From the NCBI GenBank assembly GCA_030706065.1, contig JAUZPH010000052.1:1-12769 (forward strand): DNA of 12,769 nt. Direction: 5' to 3'. The position numbers and the translations under genes are program-made. Position 1 is the stretch's first letter, and the number at the start of each line of letters is the position of its first letter. Below, one piece after another: positions 1 to 5,939 of the stretch. The notes under the pieces were generated by a model, which worked only from the letters and a program-made list of their open reading frames with translations, did not search any database and had not been told where the DNA came from. The stretch comes from Bacillota bacterium (GTDB lineage: Bacteria > Bacillota > Clostridia > Clostridiales > Clostridiaceae).

Positions 1-9
1 ATAAAAGTG

Positions 10-40
10 GCGGCTGCAAGCTATCGGCAGCCGCTTTTTA
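10..40 (+). terminator. Rho-independent terminator of an upstream gene
   Basis: An 8-bp GC-rich perfect stem (GCGGCTGC at 10-17 with GCAGCCGC at 27-34) closes a 9-nt loop and is followed by TTTTT at 35-39. This is a classic intrinsic terminator. The gene it serves lies left of the window, so transcription of the first small gene inside the window probably starts anew. Confidence 0.9.
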
Positions 41-133
41 CATTTGAAATCTATTCTGCCGTTATATGGCTTTTTTTATATGATGAAATTAATAATTTTT
101 TTAATTGCTGCATATCATATCAAAGAGGTGATA

Positions 134-310
134 ATGTTGAAAAAGCAAGGAAACATTTATAAAGACAATTCTCTTGAGGAAATAGAATTGGAAAGACAGC
201 GGTATATGCTCAGAGTCCCTGGAGTAACCGAGTTGAAGCTGACTCCTGATATTGAAAGCATATCTCACCTTCAACTTGATAAGGATCAAAAGAGTCAACG
301 GTTCAATTAA
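134..310 (+). CDS. Small unrecognised protein (58 aa)
   Basis: I do not recognise this protein. It is 58 residues, charged and soluble-looking, starting MLKKQGNIYKDNS and ending in a Lys/Asp/Gln-rich tail, with no cysteine and no membrane segment. The start at 134 is chosen because AAAGAGGTG (122-130) sits 3 nt before it. The frame is open upstream to a TTG at 44, but that would add a hydrophobic stretch without a ribosome site. It follows a terminator (10-40) and precedes another small gene 135 nt away, so it may be monocistronic. The good ribosome site and reasonable amino-acid composition support it being real, but with only 58 codons a chance ORF is not excluded. Confidence 0.55.
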   Translation: MLKKQGNIYKDNSLEEIELERQRYMLRVPGVTELKLTPDIESISHLQLDKDQKSQRFN

Positions 311-357
311 AGATAACTAAAGGTATGCAAGAACAACAATAAACTCAGTGTTTATGA

Positions 358-390
358 AAATACCGAGCTTTAACAGAATTTCCGGTATTT
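358..390 (+). terminator. Possible weak terminator or hairpin
   Basis: AAATACCG (358-365) and CGGTATTT (383-390) form an 8-bp perfect inverted repeat around a 17-nt loop, 47 nt after the small gene ending at 310. The 3' arm ends in TTT and is followed by ATATATA rather than a clean T run. It could terminate the upstream gene weakly or simply be a hairpin in the leader of the next gene. Confidence 0.35.
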
Positions 391-445
391 ATATATAAAA
401 TTCAGAGCTTGGAAACCCTGTATCACAAGAAAGGAGTAAAACATT

Positions 446-616
446 ATGAATGACCAGATGTCCGGATATAGAAGAAAAATGGCACTTCTAGGCCAGAGGA
501 TGCTGGCGGAAGAAGAGGGCGATATGACTGCAGATTCTTCCATAAAGGAACAAATAGATGAGGAGCGAGAGAAAAGCTTCCGAGAAAATCAAAATGTACA
601 CAATGAGTTCAAGTAG
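446..616 (+). CDS. Small unrecognised charged protein (56 aa)
   Basis: This is a 56-residue ORF starting MNDQMSGYRRKMALLGQRML and continuing with a run rich in Glu, Asp, Lys and Arg (AEEEGDM, KEQIDEEREKSF). Apart from one short glycine-containing stretch it looks helical, possibly an amphipathic helix or short coiled coil. There are no cysteines and no membrane segment. The start is set by AAAGGAG (430-436), 9 nt before the ATG. A clean intrinsic terminator follows directly: its stem begins at the last base of the TAG stop. A good ribosome site plus an immediate terminator is strong evidence for a genuine small gene. I cannot assign a family or a function. Confidence 0.72.
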   Translation: MNDQMSGYRRKMALLGQRMLAEEEGDMTADSSIKEQIDEEREKSFRENQNVHNEFK

Positions 617-640
617 GAGGGTTAAATCCCTCCTTTTTTA
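615..640 (+). terminator. Rho-independent terminator after the 56-aa gene
   Basis: GGAGGG (616-621) pairs with CCCTCC (628-633) around the 6-nt loop TTAAAT and is followed by six T (634-639). The A at 615 and the T at 634 can extend the stem. The stem starts within the stop codon of the small gene at 446-616, so it clearly belongs to that gene. Confidence 0.88.
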
Positions 641-721
641 AGGTACACAAATCGTAATATGGTATTAATTTCTATCATATCTTTAGTAATATATGAAGTT
701 GTTTTTGGGGTGGGAAAAATT

Positions 722-1159
722 ATGAATAGGAATAAAAAGTCAAAATGGGAATGGTACAGTGTTAAATTACTGTTCGAAAGTGCTTTATTTGGAGAGCCAA
801 ACACGGATAAGATTGACGACAATTATCATAATGATGTCAAGCTCTATGAGGAATGTGTCGTTGTTGTAAGAGCTCAATCACTTGACCATGCATTTAAAGC
901 TGCAGAGGCAAATGCAAAGAAATATGAAATGGAATATTATAACCCATATGATCAATTGGTCATCTGCAAGTTTGTAGATTTTTTAGACTGTTTCCGGCTG
1001 TCTGAGGAGGAAATCAAATCCGGAACGGAAGTTTACTCCAGATCAATGGAAATGCCTGTTAAAGAAAAGACTGAAGAAATTATAAAAGCTTACTTTCCGG
1101 AGTTCTCGGGTCAAAAGGCAAGAGCACTCAAAGAATCTCGTCTTTTTTCTGAGAGATAA
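722..1159 (+). CDS. DUF4288 family protein
   Basis: This 145-residue protein resembles the DUF4288 family, a short cytosolic family without an assigned function. Family-like features are the N-terminal WYSVKLLFE segment (about residues 11-19), GEPN with a variable acidic loop, the YEECVVVVRAQS strand, an Ala/Lys-rich helix (HAFKAAEANAKKYEMEY), the CKFVDFLDCFRL strand and the C-terminal GTEVYSRSM. The start at 722 is preferred: GGGGTGGG (707-714) lies 7 nt before it. An in-frame ATG at 659 would add a hydrophobic 21-residue leader, but has no ribosome site and lies just after the preceding terminator. The gene stands alone, with a terminator before it and a hairpin after it. Family assignment is from recalled motifs; the role is unknown. 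Confidence 0.82.
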   Translation: MNRNKKSKWEWYSVKLLFESALFGEPNTDKIDDNYHNDVKLYEECVVVVRAQSLDHAFKAAEANAKKYEMEYYNPYDQLVICKFVDFLDCFRLSEEEIKSGTEVYSRSMEMPVKEKTEEIIKAYFPEFSGQKARALKESRLFSER

Positions 1160-1192
1160 TCATATTCAAAATTATATATAAATCACTATGAT

Positions 1193-1212
1193 GGCTTGTT
1201 AGGCAAGCCTTT
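1193..1212 (+). terminator. Probable weak terminator after the DUF4288 gene
   Basis: GGCTTG (1193-1198) pairs perfectly with CAAGCC (1204-1209) around a 5-nt loop, followed by only TTT before a G. The position 34 nt after the stop codon at 1159 suits a terminator. The short T tract makes it a weak one. Confidence 0.45.
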
Positions 1213-1358
1213 GATAATCTTTATGCTTTTATAATAAATTATACTAAATTCTTGTTAATTTATTTGATGGAAATATGTAAAGTTATGGTATATGATATAT
1301 GTATACTTTATGATAATTCATATTATGGAATAAATTGATTTTGAAAACCGGGAGATAA

Positions 1359-1907
1359 ATGATGAAGATTTTAGAGACTGAAAGACTGATATTAAGGAGA
1401 TTTTCCAGTGAAGATTGGAAAGACTTATATGAATATCTCTCCAATGTAAAGGCGGTTAAATATGAGCCTTATGATGTATTCACCATGGATGAATCGAAAC
1501 AGGAGGCTGTAAACCGAGCAAATCTGGAAGAATTTTGGGCCGTCTGTTTAAAAGAAAATAAAAAGGTTATTGGAAACCTTTATTTCAAGCAACAGCAGCC
1601 TGATGAATTTCTAACCTGGGAGCTCGGCTATGTTTTTAATCCTTTATACGGTAGAAAGGGTTATGCCACTGAGAGCTGCAGAAGAATCATAGATTATGCC
1701 TTTAAGGAATTAAAGACGCGGCGAATAACCGCCATGTGCAATCCCAAAAATGCACCATCGTGGATGCTGTTGGAGAGGCTGGGCATGGGAAAAGAAGGAC
1801 ATCTGAGGGAGAATATGTATTTCAAATTTGATGAGCAGGGAAATCCAATATGGGCTGATACCTACATCTACTCTGTTCTATCAAAGGAATGGTTCAGTAA
1901 TGAATGA
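1359..1907 (+). CDS. GNAT family N-acetyltransferase (RimJ/RimL-like)
   Basis: This protein of about 182 residues belongs to the acetyl-CoA-dependent GNAT superfamily, in the RimJ/RimL-like branch (Acetyltransf_3). It starts with the usual ETERLILRRF strand (about residues 6-15). The acetyl-CoA pyrophosphate-binding motif A is WELGYVFNPLYGRKGYATE (about 87-105), with the R-x-x-G-x-G/A type turn in GRKGYA. The later NPKNAPSWMLLERLGM helix, followed by GKEGHLREN, is also typical. There is no signal peptide. Two adjacent ATGs (1359 and 1362) are possible. GGGAG at 1350-1354 is 4 nt from the first and 7 nt from the second, so 1362 may be the true start. The substrate cannot be told: members acetylate ribosomal-protein N-termini, small amines or antibiotics. 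It appears to be a single-gene unit. Confidence 0.92.
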   Translation: MMKILETERLILRRFSSEDWKDLYEYLSNVKAVKYEPYDVFTMDESKQEAVNRANLEEFWAVCLKENKKVIGNLYFKQQQPDEFLTWELGYVFNPLYGRKGYATESCRRIIDYAFKELKTRRITAMCNPKNAPSWMLLERLGMGKEGHLRENMYFKFDEQGNPIWADTYIYSVLSKEWFSNE

Positions 1908-2294
1908 TCTTTTGCCATCTGAGACCTATCTCGATGATACAGATTGTATCTGCAAAGAAGATACAAGCCCTTTGATAACTTTATCATGGTAAAAATGATA
2001 AGTTGCTGTTTATTGATATATTGTCCTATCAGTTATGACACTATTGCTTACTGTAGTTTTAAATGAAGCCTCACTTGATTTTTTTACACTGCTTCTTTTG
2101 AAAAGGTTTCCAATACAATGTTATCTGAATTTTCACAGAAAATTGACAGCTTTTATAATATTATTTTTCTAGCATTTTGATAGAAAAGATTAATTGAGGG
2201 CCATGTGATTATGATGTCAGATCTATTGTGAGTTGTTAATATTTGAGTCATTAGCCTGCTGCAATATAGATATATAAGGAGGGAATACAATTCT
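1908..2294. other. 387-nt intergenic stretch with small hairpins
   Basis: No convincing gene is seen on either strand. Near the left end are overlapping inverted repeats. GATACA (1936-1941) can pair with TGTATC (1945-1950), or TTGTATCT (1944-1951) with AGATACAA (1959-1966), and these pairings exclude each other. A third hairpin joins 1977-1987 to 1995-2004 with one bulged T. None has a proper T run, so termination after the acetyltransferase is uncertain. TTGACA occurs at 2143-2148 and TATAAT at 2154-2159, but they are 5 nt apart and do not form one promoter. The right end carries the ribosome site of the next gene. Confidence 0.5.
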
Positions 2295-2681
2295 ATGAAT
2301 TTAAGAGAATCCTTTTCACTACCTTATGCCAATACTGAACTTTGGTATTCTTGCCTTGACAGCCTTAAAGGAAATAACCAAATCATAGCTCAAAAGGTAC
2401 TTCAGGAAGAGAGGTTTATTCGCCGTCCCTCCAATCCTTCTCTTATTGCCTATCATCTGTATGATACGGAGGTAAGTTATGAGAATGCTGAAATTATTGC
2501 CAGCAGCTTGCTCCGTTCCCAGGCCAATATTCGAAAACTTGCGATAATTGGCCTTTCTCCAGGGGGAAAGCATAATTTTAAAAAGTATCTCATAAACAAT
2601 GGAAAGGCCTTCTCTGTACCGTTAAGATTTTTTGACAATTTTGAACTTGCAAAAGAATGGTTGGTACAAAGAGGGGAATAG
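2295..2681 (+). CDS. Small protein resembling STAS/SpoIIAA-like fold
   Basis: This 128-residue protein has no signal peptide or membrane segment. Its C-terminal half looks like the SpoIIAA-like (STAS/SEC14) fold: a hydrophobic strand KLAIIGLSP (about residues 81-89), a basic helix, then LRFFDNFELAKEWLV (about 111-125), which resembles the family's usual Phe-x-Asp-x-x-x-x-Ala-x-x-Trp-Leu ending. The N-terminal half contains RRPSNPSLIAYHLYDTEVS, which I cannot place. AAGGAGGG at 2276-2283 lies 11 nt before the ATG, rather far but strong. There is no convincing partner gene: the next gene, 84 nt downstream, is another small protein. STAS-like proteins can bind partner proteins or small ligands, but no function is inferred here. 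Confidence 0.75.
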   Translation: MNLRESFSLPYANTELWYSCLDSLKGNNQIIAQKVLQEERFIRRPSNPSLIAYHLYDTEVSYENAEIIASSLLRSQANIRKLAIIGLSPGGKHNFKKYLINNGKAFSVPLRFFDNFELAKEWLVQRGE

Positions 2682-2765
2682 TTTACACGCAATTATAAAT
2701 AAGATTATTTGAGCACATAAATCCTTCTTCTTTGAGCAATACTTTAACCATGAGGAGGAATGGAC

Positions 2766-2978
2766 ATGGACGACAGATATGTTATGGAAATGGCTGATAT
2801 GCTCGGTTCGCAGTCATACAAGGTCGAAGCACTCATAAATGTCTTAGTACAAAAGGGTACAATTACAAAGGAAGAATTTAATGCGGAATTGGAACATGTG
2901 ATGAATGAGGCAGAAGCAGAGAGAAGCACCGATGAATATGTAATTGAAGAAATGAAAGAAAAAATAATGTTGAAATGA
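2766..2978 (+). CDS. Small acidic helical protein (70 aa), function unknown
   Basis: This 70-residue acidic protein starts MDDRYVMEMADMLGSQSYK. It contains VLVQKGTITKEEFNAEL (about residues 29-45), a Leu-x(n)-Lys-Gly-x-Ile-Thr-x-Glu-Glu-Phe pattern like that of SHOCT-type short helical modules, and ends in a Glu/Lys-rich helix. The start is placed at 2766 because GAGGAGG (2752-2758) is 7 nt upstream. The in-frame ATG at 2760 would leave only 1 nt. A clean terminator begins at the last base of the stop codon. Position, ribosome site and terminator all support a real gene. The similarity to SHOCT is from a short motif only and should not be read as function. Confidence 0.75.
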   Translation: MDDRYVMEMADMLGSQSYKVEALINVLVQKGTITKEEFNAELEHVMNEAEAERSTDEYVIEEMKEKIMLK

Positions 2979-3006
2979 AAGAGGCATCCATGGGATGCCT
3001 TTCTTT
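2978..3006 (+). terminator. Rho-independent terminator
   Basis: AGGCATCC (2982-2989) pairs with GGATGCCT (2993-3000) around a 3-nt loop, followed by TTCTTT. The stem lies just after the TGA stop at 2976-2978. It ends the 70-aa gene and separates it from the spore-protein gene. Confidence 0.85.
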
Positions 3007-3171
3007 GCCTCACCTTCCTAGATAAACTTATTATACTAAATATAAGCATTTACTCAATGCAAAGAAACCTGGTACTAAATTTATTAGCTTTAAGCTCTGA
3101 AGAAAAGAAGTGAATTGCTTTTTCACAGCACTTTTTACATATATAATTACCTTATTCCATAACATAATCAC

Positions 3172-3179
3172 AGGAGGTG
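3172..3179 (+). promoter_or_regulatory. Ribosome binding site that fixes the sspH start
   Basis: AGGAGGTG lies 5 nt before the ATG at 3185. It decides between this start and the 25-codon longer frame from 3110, which has no such site. Confidence 0.85.
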
Positions 3180-3184
3180 CTGTT

Positions 3185-3388
3185 ATGGAAAGTCATGAAG
3201 CCTATGATATAATCCAATCTGCCGGATACGTAGATGTAATGTATAAAGACAGGACAGTCTGGATTGAACAGATAAACGACGATGAAAAAACTGTTTTAGT
3301 AAAAGACCTGGATAGTGACAAAGAATATCTTGTTTCCCTGGAACAACTGAGAAAGACGGATGGGGAAAGGGAATTTACAATAAGCTGA
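3185..3388 (+). CDS. sspH: H-type small acid-soluble spore protein
   Basis: This 67-residue protein matches the SspH family (H-type SASP), minor proteins of the dormant spore core expressed in the forespore. Family-like elements are AYDIIQSAGYVDVMYKDR (family form: R-A-x-E-I-x-x-S-x-x-x-x-V-x-Y-x-G), then TVWIEQIND, a TVLVKDLD strand, and the closing YLVSLEQL. It is slightly longer than the usual 59-60 residues because of a C-terminal extension (RKTDGEREFTIS). The start is fixed by AGGAGGTG (3172-3179), 5 nt before the ATG. A longer frame from 3110 adds a hydrophobic stretch with no ribosome site. It is a single-gene unit with a terminator before it and a palindrome after it. Forespore sigma-G control is expected for the family, but I could not find a convincing sigma-G promoter. 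The gene implies a spore-former. Confidence 0.85.
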   Translation: MESHEAYDIIQSAGYVDVMYKDRTVWIEQINDDEKTVLVKDLDSDKEYLVSLEQLRKTDGEREFTIS

Positions 3389-3414
3389 TTAAGAGCCAAA
3401 TATTTGGCTCTTAA
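3389..3414. terminator. 26-bp perfect palindrome after sspH, possible terminator
   Basis: A perfect 26-bp palindrome begins at the base after the sspH TGA. Its half-site is TTAAGAGCCAAAT and its centre is AT-rich. As RNA it gives a stem with the GAGCC/GGCTC core near its base. On the + strand it is followed by A rather than T, so only the TT inside the stem serves as a tail. It may be an inefficient terminator, an mRNA 3'-end stabiliser or a DNA-binding site. Confidence 0.5.
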
Positions 3415-3454
3415 AAAATATTCAAAAATAAAAATATATGATATATTTATATTT

Positions 3455-3488
3455 TATGGATTTAAATATATAATTATATAAATCCATA
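3455..3488. repeat. AT-rich inverted repeat upstream of the asparaginase gene
   Basis: TATGGATTTA (3455-3464) and TAAATCCATA (3479-3488) form a 10-bp perfect inverted repeat with a 14-nt AT-only centre, 79 nt before the asparaginase start. It could be an operator or a transcript hairpin. In such AT-rich DNA much of the match could be chance, but the GGATTT/AAATCC core is less trivial. Confidence 0.4.
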
Positions 3489-3567
3489 TATATATGTTGG
3501 AATAATGCCATTTTATATTTATGAGAATGTTAAATAAACTTGAGACTGAAGATTAATGGAGGTAGTT

Positions 3568-4557
3568 ATGAAAAGAGTCGCAGTCGTTTTTAATGGTGGT
3601 ACGATTTCCATGATCCTTGATGAAAAAATAAAAGCTGCTGTTCCTGGACTCACAGGGGAGCAGATCATGAAGATGGTAACAGGCATAGAGAGATATTGTG
3701 AAATTGAAACCCTGACATTTTCAAATCTTCCAGGTCCCCACATGTCATTAGAAACCATGATGGAACTTGCAAAATACATTCAAAAGCTTTTAGATCGGGA
3801 AGATATTGACGGCGTTGTAGTAACACATGGTACTGACACGTTGGAGGAAACAGCCTATCTTGTTGATCTCTGCATTAATACAGAGAAGCCGGTGGTATTA
3901 ACCGGGGCAATGAGAAGCAGCTCGGAGCTTGGATATGATGGGCCCTCCAATCTGGCTGCGGCTATTTGTACAGCAATTTCGGAGGAGTCGAGAAAAAGGG
4001 GAGTCCTGGTTTGCTTTGCAGGCGAATTAAACAGTGCCAGTGAGGTGACAAAGGTTAATACCATGAGCCTGAATGCTTTTGGTACACCAAGCTTTGGCCC
4101 CCTTGGAATAGTAGACGACAATAATGTTATATTTTATAGAACCATGAGGGACGAGGTAAAGATAGGCGTTGACAGCATTGATGCAAAAGTGGATCTTATA
4201 AAATGCTTTGCAGGTCAGGATTCAAGTCTTATTGACTTTTGCCTGGAGAAGGGAGACGATGGTATAGTTTTAGAGGCAATGGGGAGAGGAAATGTCCCTC
4301 CAACGATGCTTGACGGTATAAGAAGAGCTGTAGCCAAAGGGATTCCGGTAGTTTTGGTGTCGAGATGCTTTGAGGGACGAGTTTATGAATCCTATGGTTA
4401 TGAAGGCGGCGGAAAGATGCTCAGGGAGATGGGGGTTATCTTTGCAGATCATATGCCGGGACAAAAGGCCAGAATTAAGCTCGTTTTGGCTTTGAGCAAG
4501 ACAAAGGATGTCGAGGAAGTAAGAAGACTCTTTGAATCGGGGTTGTATACTCAATGA
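3568..4557 (+). CDS. ansA: L-asparaginase, cytoplasmic
   Basis: L-asparaginase hydrolyses L-asparagine to L-aspartate and ammonia. The protein is 329 residues, normal for the family. Catalytic residues align well with E. coli AsnB numbering: T12 in the NGGTIS loop (the nucleophile), T89-D90 in VVVTHGTDTLEET (second triad and substrate binding) and K162 in EVTKVNT. SELGYDGPSNL and FGPLGI are also typical. The usual TGGT motif reads NGGT; this changes the residue three before the nucleophile, not the nucleophile. There is no signal peptide, so the enzyme is probably cytosolic, and the type I symbol is given on that basis only. The start at 3568 follows GGAGGT (3558-3563); an ATG at 3556 overlaps this site and is rejected. 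It appears monocistronic, between AT-rich spacers. Confidence 0.9.
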   Translation: MKRVAVVFNGGTISMILDEKIKAAVPGLTGEQIMKMVTGIERYCEIETLTFSNLPGPHMSLETMMELAKYIQKLLDREDIDGVVVTHGTDTLEETAYLVDLCINTEKPVVLTGAMRSSSELGYDGPSNLAAAICTAISEESRKRGVLVCFAGELNSASEVTKVNTMSLNAFGTPSFGPLGIVDDNNVIFYRTMRDEVKIGVDSIDAKVDLIKCFAGQDSSLIDFCLEKGDDGIVLEAMGRGNVPPTMLDGIRRAVAKGIPVVLVSRCFEGRVYESYGYEGGGKMLREMGVIFADHMPGQKARIKLVLALSKTKDVEEVRRLFESGLYTQ

Positions 4558-4698
4558 TTTTCCTGCGTATAATGCAGCATTCTGATTATGATGGGGAAAT
4601 TTATAAGTATCTATTTAAAGAAAGTAAAGAGATATCTATAATAAATTTAAGAAAAATTGAGATTTCCCGAAGATAATGGAGCAAATTAGAAAAATGCC

Positions 4699-4728
4699 TT
4701 GAAATATTGGTGATAATTTATGTATAAT
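4699..4728 (+). promoter_or_regulatory. Sigma-A-like promoter for the yicC-remA-gmk operon
   Basis: TTGAAA (4699-4704) and a perfect TATAAT (4723-4728) are separated by 18 nt, 38 nt before the yicC start. This is the best vegetative promoter match found by eye in the window. It stands exactly where the long conserved gene block begins. Confidence 0.65.
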
Positions 4729-4766
4729 TATTATTATGAATTGCGAAGGCGAATGGAGATGGTTTG

Positions 4767-5651
4767 ATGATTTACAGCATGACGGGCTTTGGAAGATCCA
4801 GTTATGAATTGGAGGGCAAAAAAAGCTTCAATGTGGAGATAAAAAGCATAAATCACAGGTATTTGGATATCAATATCAGACTGCCAAGGATGATGAACAG
4901 CATTGAAGAAAGAATCAGAAAGCTTATTAGCGGGAATATCAGCAGAGGAAAGATAGATGTCTTCATTACATATAATAACTATGAGAAACTGGGAGTTAGT
5001 GCAAGGTTCAACAGTACCCTGGGAGACAGTTATGTGAAGTGTCTCCAAGAGATTAAGAATAGATATCAGGATATCAGAGATGATATTTCTGTGTCGCTGG
5101 TAAGTAGATTCCCGGATGTAATTTATGTGGATGAAAATGAAGAAGACATTGAAGAAATCTGGGATATGCTTAGAAAAACTCTGGTAGAAGCCATTGACAT
5201 GCTGAAGGATATGAGAATGGTGGAGGGAGAGAAGCTCAGTGAAGATATGGCTCAAAAGTGTGGGAATATAGTCAGGGAAGTTGACAAGATTGAGGAAAAG
5301 GCTCAGGGACATGTTGCTCAATATAAGGTTAAATTACATGACAGAATAAAGGAATTATTGGATAATGTTCAAATTGATGAAAGTCGATTGAACATGGAAC
5401 TAGCCATCTATGCAGATAAATCCAGCATCGATGAAGAGATTACAAGGCTCAGAAGCCATATTGAACAGCTGAAGCACACATTGAAACTAAAAGAGCCTGT
5501 CGGCAGAAAGCTGGACTTTATAGTACAGGAAATGAACCGTGAAACCAACACAATAGCTTCAAAGTCAAATGACTTGGAGATCACGAATTCTGCTTTAAAT
5601 ATAAAAAATGAAATAGAAAAAATCAGAGAACAAATTCAAAACATAGAATAG
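4767..5651 (+). CDS. yicC: YicC/YloC family endoribonuclease
   Basis: This 294-residue protein is a full-length YicC/YloC family member, a cytosolic protein linked to RNA turnover; E. coli YicC has endoribonuclease activity. The hallmark N-terminus MIYSMTGFGR (residues 1-10) is followed by VEIKSINHRYLDINIRLPR and RGKIDVFI. The middle (about 120-250) is acidic and predicted helical or coiled-coil. The C-terminus has the conserved GRKLDFIVQEMNRETNT and SKSNDLEITN segments, ending EIEKIREQIQNIE. The ATG at 4767 is preferred, with GGAG (4755-4758) 8 nt upstream; the preceding TTG at 4764 is less likely. It is the first gene of the block after a good promoter, and remA follows after 15 nt. This yicC-remA-gmk order is conserved in Firmicutes. 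Confidence 0.95.
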   Translation: MIYSMTGFGRSSYELEGKKSFNVEIKSINHRYLDINIRLPRMMNSIEERIRKLISGNISRGKIDVFITYNNYEKLGVSARFNSTLGDSYVKCLQEIKNRYQDIRDDISVSLVSRFPDVIYVDENEEDIEEIWDMLRKTLVEAIDMLKDMRMVEGEKLSEDMAQKCGNIVREVDKIEEKAQGHVAQYKVKLHDRIKELLDNVQIDESRLNMELAIYADKSSIDEEITRLRSHIEQLKHTLKLKEPVGRKLDFIVQEMNRETNTIASKSNDLEITNSALNIKNEIEKIREQIQNIE

Positions 5652-5654
5652 TAT

Positions 5655-5660
5655 AGGAGG
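5655..5660 (+). promoter_or_regulatory. Ribosome binding site that fixes the remA start
   Basis: AGGAGG ends directly before an ATG at 5661 and lies 6 nt before the ATG at 5667. Normal spacing therefore selects 5667, giving the family's usual MSIKLINIGFG start. Confidence 0.85.
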
Positions 5661-5666
5661 ATGAAC

Positions 5667-5939
5667 ATGAGTATCAAGTTAATAAATATTGGATTTGGCA
5701 ATATTGTATCTGCAAACAGATTGGTAGCCATAGTAAGCCCTGAATCCGCTCCAATAAAAAGAATTATTCAGGAAGCAAGGGACAGAGGTATGTTAATCGA
5801 TGCAACCTATGGAAGAAGAACAAGAGCTGTCATAATAACAGACAGCGATCATGTTATATTGTCAGCAGTTCAACCGGAGACCGTTGCTCACAGATTATCA
5901 TCTAAGGATGAAGATACTGTAGATGAGGTTGAGGAATAA
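5667..5939 (+). CDS. remA: RemA family DNA-binding regulator (DUF370)
   Basis: This 90-residue protein belongs to the RemA/DUF370 family. B. subtilis RemA is a ring-forming DNA-binding protein that activates biofilm-matrix and osmoprotection genes. Conserved stretches are INIGFGNIVSANRLVAIVSP (about residues 6-25), SAPIKRIIQEARDRG, then IDATYGRRTRAVIITDSDHV (about 46-65), where the basic GRRTRA region is expected to contact DNA, and ILSAVQPETVAHR. The last 12 residues are acidic. The start at 5667 is 6 nt after AGGAGG (5655-5660); the ATG at 5661 abuts that site and is rejected. The stop overlaps the gmk start (TAATG). In anaerobic spore-formers its target genes are generally unknown, and no target site is evident in this window. 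Confidence 0.95.
   Translation: MSIKLINIGFGNIVSANRLVAIVSPESAPIKRIIQEARDRGMLIDATYGRRTRAVIITDSDHVILSAVQPETVAHRLSSKDEDTVDEVEE

Noticed and set aside
1904..1975. 23-codon frame overlapping the acetyltransferase stop by ATGA
   Set aside because: Only 23 codons, no separate ribosome site and no recognisable features; a coupled start of this type arises easily by chance.
2143..2159. TTGACA and TATAAT close together in the 1908-2294 gap
   Set aside because: Only 5 nt separate them, so they cannot be the two halves of one sigma-A promoter, and no good partner for either was found at 16-18 nt.
2708..2738. TTTGAGCA repeated twice before the 70-aa gene
   Set aside because: Eight-base direct repeat in an AT-rich spacer with no partner structure; likely chance.
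3111..3144. Sigma-G-like TGAATT and CATATAT before sspH
   Set aside because: The spacer is 21 nt, too long for a sigma-G promoter (about 17-18), so no forespore promoter is claimed.
4594..4668. GGGAAAT / ATTTCCC pair between asparaginase and yicC
   Set aside because: Seven-base arms 61 nt apart in AT-rich DNA with no T tail; not convincing as a terminator or regulatory element.
4734..5321. 195-codon open frame on the minus strand inside yicC
   Set aside because: Lies opposite a well-supported conserved gene, has no ribosome site or family likeness and is a shadow of yicC codon usage.
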